This document shows, piece after piece, positions 40,201 through 52,200 of a stretch of 64,000 bases of DNA (position 1 is its first letter; every line of letters begins with the position of its first letter). Below the pieces are notes generated by a model that worked only from the letters and a program-made list of their open reading frames with translations, was not told the origin of the DNA and ran no database searches. Origin of the DNA: Crotophaga sulcirostris (Eukaryota; Chordata; Aves; Cuculiformes; Crotophagidae); the NCBI GenBank assembly GCA_013397455.1, contig VYZB01000145.1, positions 862,843 to 926,842 on the forward strand, written 5' to 3'. A program made the translations under genes and the position numbers.

Positions 40201-43200
40201 TTCAGCACTCGTTCCATGGCCTCTCAGAAGTGCTTCGCGCCGCTCCTTGTGTGTAAACTGGACGTGTCCCTAGGACTGCTCATGCCCAGCATCAGCAATG
40301 CTTGGTTGGTACAACATGAGCACTGAGGAGGCCCTCAGATGAGGTTCTCCTCAGGGTAGGGTGTGCCCAGCTGCCTGCAGAGCGTTCCAGCAGCAGTTCT
40401 GTAGGAATGAACACCTTGAATACTGTGTGCAGCTCTGCGCCCCTCGGTTTGGGAAAGATGTCAGGGCACTGGAGTGTGTCCAGAGGAGAGCAACGAAGGT
40501 GGTGAAGGGTTTGGAGCACAAGCCCTGTGAGGAGCGACTGAGGGAGCTGGGGCTGTTCAGCCTGGAGAAGAGGAGGCTCAGGGGAGACCTTATTGCTCTC
40601 TACAACTGCCTAAAAGGAGGTTGGAGTCAGGCAGGGGTTGGTCTCTTCTCTCGAGTGACAGAACTAGAGGACATGGACTCAAGCTTCATCAGGGAAAGTT
40701 TAGGCTTGATATGAGGAAAAAGTTCTTCCCTGAAAGGGTGATTGGCCATGGGAATGCGCTGCCCAGGGAGGTGGTGGAGTCACCAACCCTGGAGGTGTTT
40801 AAGAGGAGATTGGATGGGGCACTCAGTGCCAGGGTTTAGATGCTGGGTTGGTGTTGGTGTTGGGTTATAGGTTGGACTTGATGGTCTCAGAGGTCCTTTC
40901 CCACCTTGCGATACTGTGACACTGTGATGAGGACATTTACAGCAGTGGCTTTCTGGTGACAGAAGTGTTGAAACTGAGCCCTTTCACCAGTGTGGTGGCA
41001 CTGCAGGGAGTGAGGAGCCTGCAGCCCCCGGTGGGGTGCAGGGAAGGAGGGAGAAGCTTTTTGAGTTGTAAGGGAGGTGGGGTTCCTGCTGCCCACGTGC
41101 CCAGGTTTGGTGCTGTCACTGATGCCATGGAAGGGCAGAAGCAATGACCACGAGAGCTGGGGAGGTTTCCATAACCACCTGCATGGCTCGAGAGGGCACT
41201 GGCGGAGGAGAGGGGAAGCTGCTGACTAGCTGATGTGTTAAAGAAGAGGGAAGGAGGGAGAGAAAGAAACTAAATTGGGGTCCAACACTCTAACGAGAGT
41301 TAGCTGCAGCACTGGTGATAGCTGTGCTAAGAACTCTCTCTTTCCTATCCACTCACAGCATTTGCCTGGAAAAACACGTTTGTTTTTTTTTTTAAGCTCA
41401 GCCTTACCTGAAATGAAAACTGCTTCTTCCCATTCTCACTGTTGCTGGGAATTGAAATGGCTGCAGATCCAGAGCAGTGTAAAAACATGGAGAGCTGTGG
41501 AGCTTGGGAGCAATTGAGCAGCTGAATCCTGCATTATTGAGAAATCACTCGCTACCTCTGGGTGTTACTGAGAAACTGGAGAGCCCTAGGCTGGCGTGCA
41601 GGGCAGAGCAGAGCATGAATAAACATTGCTGAGTGCTGAGTATTTACCTGGGAATCCAGCATGGAGCTCCAGTGGTTGTGTGTCATCCCACTGCATCTTG
41701 CAGGGTTGGAAAGAGGAAAGAAATAGTGAATTCCAAGAGCTTTGTGGCATAGTTGATCTTACATTGTTTCCTAAATAACCAAATTATCAATGAATTGAAT
41801 GACATTTTGCTTAATGTGCAGCAGGCAATCTGCATAGCAAAACAGCCATAGTTTCAAGTGACAACACGTGAGAACCATTTAAATATATATATGAGTAGTC
41901 CTCAAGGGACTTGTAGAGAGCTACATGAAATTGTTGTTTTCATGTGCATACCTTACTGCTGCCAAATTACTTCTGGCTTAGTATTTTCCCTCTTATCTAG
42001 TTGAGATAGGAATCTCTTCAGAACGAGAGGCTCAGTAGTTTGTAAAATATCTGTGTGTATCTCTGGCATTGTATAAATAATAAATAATAAGCTGTAGATG
42101 CTAATGATCATTAATATTGCAAGTGTTAAGCTGGTAATTCTAATTCCTGGCTTCTTAGATGATTGCAAGCATAAATATTTCTTGACTCAGCATGGTGAGT
42201 AGTCACAAAACATGGAAGCTTCTCCAGTGTGAAGTGATGGCTATTAAGTATATCCCAGACCCAGTAAATCTTAGGTTATGGAATTTCTCCCAGAATCTGC
42301 TCTTGCCATGGTATTGTGCTGCAGAATGAGTTTCTGCATTTTTTAAAGCTAACACAAAATATCCACTCCATATGGTTTTGGATATGTACTTAAAATATGA
42401 GCCAAGTTCAAGCTGATGCAGTGCTGTCTTGCTGAGCCCTGAACTAGTCTAAAACAATTTCTTTGAGATGTGTGATCACATTCATCTCGATGAGATTTGA
42501 AGTCAAAGCCTAAAGAAAGAAATTTCAGTGACAGTTTTTTAAACCTTTTCATTACTGTCTGTTTAAAGTGAATGTTCTTAATTTAGGAGTAAATACAGTA
42601 GATGTCCCTGTACCATATTTCCAAGCATATTCCACCTCCTCCCGGGTACCAAAAGATCATATTGTTACCTATCTATATAGCAAAATCAAGGACTTCAATC
42701 TGCTTATACACTGCCAATTTAAAAATCTTTGGCACAGAAGGAATTGGAAATGCAGAGAGAACAGTAGTCATGGTAAACAAGTCAGGGATTACTCTGTGGT
42801 ATTGGACTACTTAAGCTATTGGGGTTAAGAGCTGCCTTTTCCTTCTGTCCCAAAGATCATCTAAGGTTTCACTAAAATAGAAGAGCCTGTGCAGACTGGG
42901 TTTTGAATAATCAGGTTACAATAACTGCTTTTATAATTTAAATCAGAATGGTTTCTGAATTTGCTGCCTGCTACCCTAAGAACTGCAAAATTTCAGAATT
43001 GATCATTATTTGTTCTATGTATATCACTGCATGGGATGTACAATGAACATTTCTTATTAAGTCTCCACATCTCAACAGGAGTGTACAGTGGCTCTGCACA
43101 AAGTGAAAGCAGGTAGCAGACTGGTATGTTAAGTGATGGGAATCTCAAAACCACTTATTTTGGTTTAAAGTTTATCATGCAGAGAAGGAGCATGGATATA

Positions 43201-46200
43201 ATTGATCCATTGAAATGCACTGATAGAAGAGATTTATATTTGAGTTGACATACTGGGCAAGACCTTAGAACAAAGCAAAAGCAATCCCCTCCAGAAAAAC
43301 AAGTCTGTAAAAAAAAAAACAAACCCTCATTTCTTTTAGCTCACAAAAAAAACCCCAAAACATTTCTCATTTATATCTCCATGTTTTTAATGGAAAGCAA
43401 AGATGGTTTTTAAGATGAAAATGTTCCATATTCACATGTGATTCTTAAAAAATGCAAGCTATTTTGAGCAGTGAATTGCAAGCCGGCCAGTGAAAGAAGC
43501 AGCAATATGTTCCTAGGAAATTTTCATTCCTCCCTCTGTTCTGCAGAGGAATGATACATTAATTTTGAAAAACAAGCAGGAGTAGAGAAATTTAAACTCG
43601 GCTATAAACCTTCCCTCTATGTAACACCAAAGAGTGAAGCATGTGGGGGACTGCAGTAACACATCAGTGCTTCAGTGCCATTCTGCTGGGGGTGCCCAGC
43701 ACTTGTACCAGGTTTGACACCACTCCTGGAAGGCACATTTGGAGGCACAGCTCTTTCACAGGGGCTGAAAAAATATCCATCATGTGTCCCCTTTCTCATC
43801 ACAGATGTGTCAGTAACAGATCAGGGACCTCTGGAAACACAGACCTTTGGATGGCCGTGCAACTGCATGCAGAGAAGGTTCAGTTCTTTGCAGAAATCCT
43901 GCCCCACTGAAGTCCATGAATTTTTTCTCAGGGAAATGCACTGGGGCCAGAATTTCACCAGCAACGTGAACGGGGGCCGTTCTCTCCAGAGCACGTGAGG
44001 GTATGCAGAGGGAAGACTTTGTGTCTTTGTGTTCAGACTGGTTGGTTAATAACTCAGAATCTTTGTCAAGGTTAAAAAAAAAGGAGTTCTAAAAGAAAGC
44101 ACTGAGCCCCTTCTAGACTGCACAGTGTACTCCAGGTGTACCTTCACTGTCAACATCCTACCTGAACATTCAACAGTGACTAATACTCCCATTCGAATGG
44201 TTTTTTGTCACTTTTAGGAAGGGCTGTAAATCTCTGTAAGCTCAACTATGCACCAGTTCTTATCATTTTCAACTGATTAGTACAGGCATTCAACCAGGAG
44301 AAGTTTCAAGCATCAAAGAATTAAAACTAAATTTCAGTGAAACTTTTGGGGAAGATGCTTGTCACATTCCTTGCTGGTTTGATTCACAAAGACTCTTGTT
44401 GTCTAATCAATATATTAACAATTTTAAGTGCCATCTGCATGAAAATTTTTGATAATTCCTTTTTTTTAATTGTTGTTAATCAAACTTTTGCTTATACAAA
44501 CAGAACTGGTAACCTTGGGAAGATACAGTTCTCAAAACTTTTTTCTTTTGGTCCACTTTGGGACTTGTTGGCTGCCCAGCACCTGCTGAGCAGATGTGTT
44601 TCCTTCTTTAAAGAAACTGGCGAAGTATTGCAAAACTTGAGTCCCGTTGAATTCTCTTTAAAATGCAAAAGGCGTTGGAAGATGGAAAGGCTGCGGTTCT
44701 TTTGTGCTCCTGGCTCTAAGCAGGAGAAGGCTCTTAGCTGGGTGAGCTCTGCCACCTGCAGCTCAGAGCCGGCAGGACCTCAGTGCCTCCACCTACAGCT
44801 GAGCAAACCTTTGCTACTGGAAGTGTGAAACAGCTCGTGGAGACTGAAGAGGATAATTGCTAATTAAATTAGCAATAGAATACATAATCTTACAGTATGC
44901 AAAAGTAAGGTAAAAGAGAACCTTTCTGCTAATCTTCGCTGCTATCAGAATGTGTCTATCCTCAGAATGGAATAGAAACCCAGTGTTAGAACAAAAATCA
45001 TAAAGTTAAACCCATTCTTGGTGTGACTGGAGTGATTTTGGAGCTGAATCTTACCCCTGATGTAGGAAAGCCAATTTTGGCTCTGCTGATTCCTGAAGGA
45101 TTGTAGGAAATTACGTGTGGGTCTGTATTCGTAGAACCCTCCAGTGCCTGCCTGCAGTGCCGCCAGTATCTTCTCATGTAACTCCCTTCTTAAAACACAT
45201 TGGTTTTGAAACCTATAAATGCTAGTCTTCTCCTTTAAAAAAAAAAAAAAGTCATTAAAAATAAAATAAATCAAATCTTTCCAGATGTGTTTTACTAAGG
45301 CAAAAAACCGTGTGCTTTGTTATGTTCCCGACTTTCACTTCCCTGAGCCCCAAGGGTATAACATTACCATTTTCTCAAGCTGGATCCAAGCCCTGTAATT
45401 GGTGAATTGTCCATAGGACCCATATGGAATTCTAGCAAAATTGCTGACACTCTATTCAGCACCAAAACCTGTGCAATGTCTCCCAGTGTGTGCCGGGCAC
45501 CCACAAATATAATGCCAGTTGCTTCTGTGGCTGTAAAGCACCGTGGTTGTCTCTAGAGCTGGATCCCACTCAGCCATCCACAGTGAAACAGCAATGATCC
45601 CACAGTAATGGTCACAACAGCATTGTGATGTTCAAATAAGAAAAAATAGCTAGAAATTCCTAATAATTTCTAACTAGAAATATCCTAATAATATTGGGTT
45701 ACTAAGCATCCTGTGGAGTTCTTTCAGTGTGTTTTAGTACAGCAGAGGGGAAGTATATGATCCATTATGAGACACAGCCTTCCAAATATGTTTTAAAAGA
45801 AGCATAATTTTTCTTTTAAGAGGTCTGGTGGATCAGATCCAGCACAACCTAGGGCATTTCAGCTGGCACTAGACACTCTTGTGTGGACAAAGGAGTCCCA
45901 CCTTTTGTGTTGTGGGAGCTTAGCAGTGTCTAACTGTAAGCATTGCCATTAAAGGTTCTGGATTCCTAGAAATGTAGGAATTATTTCTGTGCTCATACAT
46001 CATCACTGCACTAAAGTCTTTAAGTATTTAGGGTATTTTCCTACGTGACTGATTGTGAGCTATGCAGAAAATGCTTGTAGGATAGATTGGGTTTGTTGGT
46101 GTTCCAAATATTATTATAGTACTACAGTAAAGCCTTGCACATTTTAATATTCTCCAGTGCTTGAAAAAATGTTAAAAGAGATGTTTTGAAAAGGAGTCTC

Positions 46201-49200
46201 AGAAAGTGAGATTAGGTGATCTGTGGGGAATAGACAGTCTAAGCCTCAGGCTTCTCCTATATGCCAATGAATGTAGGAGCAGGAGAAACATTTTGTTAGC
46301 TTTGTTTTAAGAAGTCACTTTGTAAAATGAAGCAGTCAAACCCGACTGCCTGTTACCCTGCTTACTAGGCAGCAGGTGGGTTTGGCCAGCCTAGCTCTTA
46401 AATACATCTTGGCCTCATATTTTTAATCTAGCTTTCTGCAAAAAAACAGGCTTCTGCTTGTCACTGACAGGTATAAGGGAATGGGACCACGATCTTTTCC
46501 TCTTTCAGGGATTTCATTTTGAGTCACTTTAGGTTTCAAGTAGGTCTTGAAAGTCGCTGAAAAAGCCTCTGAGATTTAATATCAGTCATTGTTAATCCAG
46601 TTTGGTTTACATTTGTGCCTGGTTCACATGAGCTAGACACATGTAGAATGGGCCTGTCACTATGGAGTGCAAAGCTCTCTGGTTACTCAGGTATCCAAAG
46701 CTGACCTTACATCTGCAGACTTTAGAAGGAGAAAATGTTTGAGGATTCCCCAGTCCCAGAACTAGAAGAGGAATTCACACAATTCCATACAGGTCCTAAA
46801 GATCCAAGAGATGAGACTGATGTCCCAGTGTAGGGGTCCCAGTGCTTCTCATTTTGAGTCCATGCACGTGGGCTGAGTCAGACATGGGTACATTTTGGGC
46901 CCCTATCCCATTTGAATCTTGTGTGTGAAGTGGGGGAGATTACAGACAGGATTAGCAGTGAAGATCTTTACAGACAGCAGGGACTGCACAGTTCTCCTGA
47001 GTGTGCATTAGTGCACAAAAGGAAACATCTCTGCCAGATGATAACGCAGAAACATTCGCGTTGTTGCCAACAGTAGATATATATATGGAGGAGTAAATGT
47101 GTCAGGAATAAAGTGTCCCTAAGGAAATCCTGGAAGACCCTACAGGTATATTTACATACTTTAAGCCCCAGGAGCAGCAGAGCTGTGTGAGTGCAGTGCT
47201 CTGCCCAGGCAAGCTAGTTTGTTAAGAAATATCACAGCTATGTTTTCCATGCTAGTTACTATCTGCTCGTAATAAGACAATTTAGGCAGCCCTGCCAGAA
47301 ACCCAGACTTTTGAGAACCAAAGCAATGGTGTCAATTATGGTCACAAATCTCTCTCACAGAAACACGCAGAAAACCTGAGCACGTGCCTGCAGGTTTCAG
47401 GATAAATTGCCTAAGAACACAAAATACAACACCTCTTTCACAGCATAAACCGGATCCTGCACATACTTTAGGCTCTTAAATTTTGGTAGAATATTGAACA
47501 AGCTGAAAATCTGAGCCCAAAGTGCACAATCTTGACAGCAACTGTCTATTTGATTACCTTGCAGATATTTATCTGCAAAAATATGTGTAAAACCTCTATG
47601 TAAAAAAAAGTCAGTGACGTAACTGCAGATTCAGTTTCCGCAGTTGGAAAAAAAATAATTCCTTATGCTGAAGATCTTCATTCTCCCTGCTGCTTTCTGT
47701 TATCTCTGTTTTAACTGCTGTTAATGAAAGGCTCATCAAAAGGCAGTGCCAGTACATAACAATATTTAAATGCTGCATAAATCTCTGAGTCCTCGTGGCA
47801 GATCCCTTTCAGCTATTTCCTCTGCATGCTTGGCATCTCCATTTGTGTGAATGAGAGTGGGGTTCACAGGGGAAGAATGGAGCAAATATTGATGGGCTCT
47901 GCAGCCCAGACAGAAGAATTGCCTCATGTCATATATTTGTTAAAACATGGAAGGAAAATGTTGCCTGCTGAAGTAAGCCCAAGCAAGACCTGCTAAAATT
48001 AAGTAAATAGCTCAAAACAAGACTTGGCTTAAGTTATGCCTTTCTGCAGTTGCCGTTCTAGCTTCTAAAAATTCAACCGACTTGCTGCCTTACTTCTGTT
48101 AGTAAAAAAAAAGCCAAAACTTCCCCTTCTTCTAAATGCAATTCTGCTTTGAAAAGGGACTAAAAATGGCATGTAAGCTCCATGTATTTCCTTATCAAAT
48201 GTGATCAGTCAGCAAGCAAGGAACCTTTTCCTCCTATGTGCCAGCCCTGTGAATTTTAGGTGGAACCTAGGGGTCAACCTGGATTTTTTCTTCTCCTTTA
48301 GAGTGACCAAACCCAAGGATTCTGCAAGTGGAAGTAAATGCTCAATTACACGCGTGCAATTCTGTAGTCTTCTATGGCTTTGTGTAAGGTTTAACCGACT
48401 GGAAATGATTCTGTGGTGATAAACTGGAGGGAATAGAAACCAGCTCGCTGCGTTCTTTCTGCTAGGTCTGCTGTGCTAACAGGAGCCAAAACCAGGGAAC
48501 AGTGATTTTAATTATTAAGTGAACAGATAGAAAATATATGACTCTATTTTAAAAAAGGTGTTTGCTTGAAATTCTGTGTTTTCAGAAATCTTCAGCTTTG
48601 ACATAATAGAGCATTCAAGCCGACAAGGAAAATAAAATGCTCCTCTTCTTTTCTTGGACATGTGATTTATGTGATGGAGAGAGAACGTATAGGACTCATA
48701 ACAAGAGAGGAACAAAATTGTTTGAATGATTTTGCATGCAATAGCAAGATAAAAGATGCTGTTTAGAGCCATCATGTATGAGTGGTCTTCATTGTGGAGT
48801 GCAGCAGGCCAGGAGATCACTGCGTGTACGTTTTGCTGAGTGGGAAGATAACCCACTACGGGCAGTTTATTATTTATTGATTCGTATTTGCAGTTCTTGC
48901 AATCCAGCATGAAAATTTTCTGCTCTTCTGAAATCTCTGTAATCTGGAAGACCAGAGTTGAAGTTTATCTGATATTTAAAAGAAAAAAAAATACTTAGGG
49001 TGGCAAATTGAGAGCAAATTTTTTCTTAATTAAGTGTTCTGATCCTGCAGTCCAGTGCGATTCAGCTGAGCTGTACATGGCATAATCTGATAGCAAGGGT
49101 AAAAAAAGGCCATGAATGTACTTTCCAGCTATGCAAATACTGATCAACTGAGTCTTTGCTTGGAAGAAATCATTGTATTCTGGTTTTTTTCTTCTAGTTG

Positions 49201-52200
49201 TGTGTAATACTGGAGCCAATGCAGGAACTGATGTCAAGACATAAAACTTACAATCTAAGTCCTCGAGATTGCTTGAAGACTTGCTTGTTTCAAAAATGGC
49301 AGAGAATGGTGGCCCCACCAGGTATGTTTTCTTTTCAGTATTTTACTTATTTTACAGTTAAATTAATATAGAAATAATGGGAAAATTTACTGCAAATTTA
49401 CTTTCAGAGGAAAATAGTACGAATTAGCACTGTTCCAAAAGTAAGCCTGAAAATTATTCTGATGTTTTATGATCTCAGTCTGGCCGAATTGATTTATAGA
49501 CGTGCACATTCAGATGGTTTCACTAAGACTAGGATATAATTTAGTACAAAAATATGTGTAGATGGAATGCAAAATGCCTACTGGCTCCATTAGAATTCAT
49601 CGTTTGTGTAATTCAGCTTCCTGCTGTGAGACTGGAATTACAGCTACAATTCATAATTAATTGTCTTTGAGACCAATGTAATGTTATTTACAGGCCTGGA
49701 CCTAATCTCCTTCCTCTTACACCTTAAAATAATAATTCTGTCTTTCTTCAGATTATTAAAGATTTGTACATCTAAGGCTATTCACATGGGTGCCCAGGCC
49801 AAATTTTGAAACGTATAACTGCCCCTCTGTTCTTTTCCAATTTAAGAAAAGTTATGTAATAGCCCTGATTCAGTCTGGGTTTGGGTGACTCGCAGAGAAA
49901 CGGCGTTCACCACGCTGTGAAATGTTTCCTAGGGAGTGGCAGTTTTAGAGCTGAAGCCCCCATCAGAGGTAGAAGGGACTGAAATGGTGGTTGCTCATGA
50001 GCTGTGTGGGTGGCAGCAGCAGGGTGAGAAGGTTCCTTTAGCCTTTGCCTCCGGCTGGGTCAGCTGAGGCTGTACCCTGCGGCAGAATAAGACCTGGATT
50101 TTTGTTTAGCACTGTTGCTTGCTCTGTGACCTTCAGCAAGTTGCATGGTAACTGAGCATCATTAACAGTTGTCATGATACTCTCTTTGGTAAAATGCTTT
50201 CAAGTATCTTTATAGATAATGCTGGGAGAATAAGCTTCATCAGTCCATTACACAAAATTTAAAGCAGATTCCATTGGTTTGGATCCCAGTATTCTGTGGA
50301 TCAGAAGTTAAATCTAGGTAGTACTAATACTAGTAAAAATAGAAATTTACAACTAGATGAACAAATATTTCAGCACTTCTGTTTACGGATCATTATAGTA
50401 CAGGCTTTACAATGTCTGCATTTGCTTTCCTTCTTACCATTTTATTGCAGCAGAACCCACAAGACAACCGACAACCAAACGGAGAAAAAGGAAAAACTCT
50501 ACCAGCAGCACTTCCAACAGCAGTGCTGGGAACAATGCAAATAGTACCAACAGCAAGAAAAAGTCAGCTGCTGCAAACCTGAGTCTATCAAGTCAGGTAC
50601 CTGTAAGTCTCACTTTCCTTTTAGGCCTGAACCACTTACAGTGCTTTAATTCTTTCCTTGCATTGTAAAGAAGGTGCATTCTTGAGCCCAAACCATCACA
50701 GGCAAAAGGCGATCGGGCACGGGGTGCTTTGGGAGCTGGGAATTAGTGGGCAGGTGTGAAGAAACCATTCTGCAGGGCAGCTTTAAGGAGTGACCCTCAA
50801 GTCTGGGTATCCTGAGGCCCAGATGTGATTATTTTTAACTCCCTTCTTGTCAGTGAGAGTCTTTCGACTGGCAGTGGGACTCAGGTTGGATGTTGTGTTC
50901 TTAGATACAGCGTGAGTCTTGCAGACTTCCACCTGCCAGGTGCTGAGCCAGGATGGGTCCCTGTGGAACGAGACAGGTGTCCCTGAGCAGGTGTCTCCAC
51001 GTTAGTCCCTTACCTCTAGTTGGTGCTGGGTCCAGATGCTTCAGTGGAACAGGTTCTGAAGTAACTCCCCTGCAGAGGTGACCCTTTTTCTCTAACCACG
51101 AGGGTAGATCCCCTAGGATATGGGTCTCAGCTTCTCCACTCTGCTGTCTCTAACTTGTGACATCCTAATCATAAAGGGAAACACCAAGTCATTTCCAGAA
51201 ATGTACCAGCACTTTAATAACATCACTTTTCTTGCCTTCCTCACAACGTAGGGGTAATCAGACCCCAGGCTGTGACAAAGTGTGCCTTAGTCAATAAGGA
51301 CATAGCTTGTGCATTTTGAAGCTAGGGAAATTAATTTGATATTATAGGAACTATAAAGTGGTATCTTGGGAATATTGTCCAGGGATTTTTATTGAATTTC
51401 TGATCAACAGATAGGAAATAGTCCCCTCTGAAGCCTGGCAAAGAATACAGGGCATTTCTTAGCACAAAGCAGGCACTTTCTAGGAAGCCTGAATACCCAG
51501 ATAAAAAAGAGGAGTAGACTAACACCAGTGAAATGAAATGAAGATTTTTGTTTAGCAACTGATTCTGCAATCCACTAGCTTACAGAAACTTTGAGCTTCG
51601 GTGCATTAAACTCATATTTTCTCCTTGTCATATTGAAATTGTCACGTGGCTCACAACCCTGGAGTCAGATTCTTTCCCTAATAAAGGCATCTCTGGGTGC
51701 TCCTGGCAGCACGGAGCAGTCGGAAGGCCAGGTACCTGACCCCCTGGTGGCAGAGGCCACTCTGCCTCGCTCACCGGGTCTGCCACAAACCCCCTTGGAT
51801 CAGGGAGCTCTATTTAAGACAAAACCAGCAATTAGGTGCAAAACTGAGCAACCACCTAGTTCCTTGCTGTCTCCAACTTTACAAGACAGTAAAATCACTT
51901 TAGCTTGGCTACTCCCTGCTCTGAGTTCAATTCAGTGGGATCAGAATCTGACCCACTGGACCTCTCCAGCCTGCTCCTCCCTGAAGAGGTGGCTTTTGTT
52001 GGCTTCAGTGGTCACCTGTGCTCAGATATCTGAGTGTAATTGAGCCCTCTGATAGTTACCTGTCACTCCCACTGATATTCAAGCTGACTTCAGGTACTGA
52101 AAAGCTACTCCTGACAGATGATGTAGTCAAGGCTACTCTTCCTGATGGAAATGAGAGTTGAGCATCTGAGATGTAATGATGAAGTTTATCATAGTATGAG

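Larger units (their letters stand above)
17366..49197 (+). other. LDB2: Long LDB2 intron (31.8 kb) between exons 17282-17365 and 49198-49321
   Basis: The intron is GT-AG and 31832 nt long. It contains CR1 fragments near 25.0 (-), 26.7 (+), 30.4 (+), 34.4 (-) and 40.4 kb (+), a purine-skewed block (about 22880-24000), an antisense exon-like block (24415-24674), a CpG-rich patch (about 35620-35870), AT-rich homeodomain-motif blocks near 33.2 and 36.4-36.7 kb, and microsatellites such as (AC)n(AT)n at 37090-37116. From about 41.2 to 49.1 kb I see nothing beyond short low-complexity runs. Confidence 0.9.

Noticed and set aside
40361..40714. 117-codon ORF with a reverse-transcriptase-like C-terminus
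   Set aside because: It is the broken ORF2 end of the CR1 copy, not a host gene.
44337..44828. 163-codon plus-strand ORF with a hydrophobic start
   Set aside because: Low-complexity Leu/Ile/Phe codons from T-rich intron sequence; no promoter, splice sites or homology recognised.
51591..52043. 150-codon plus-strand ORF
   Set aside because: It is intronic with random-looking composition; no protein family is recognised.
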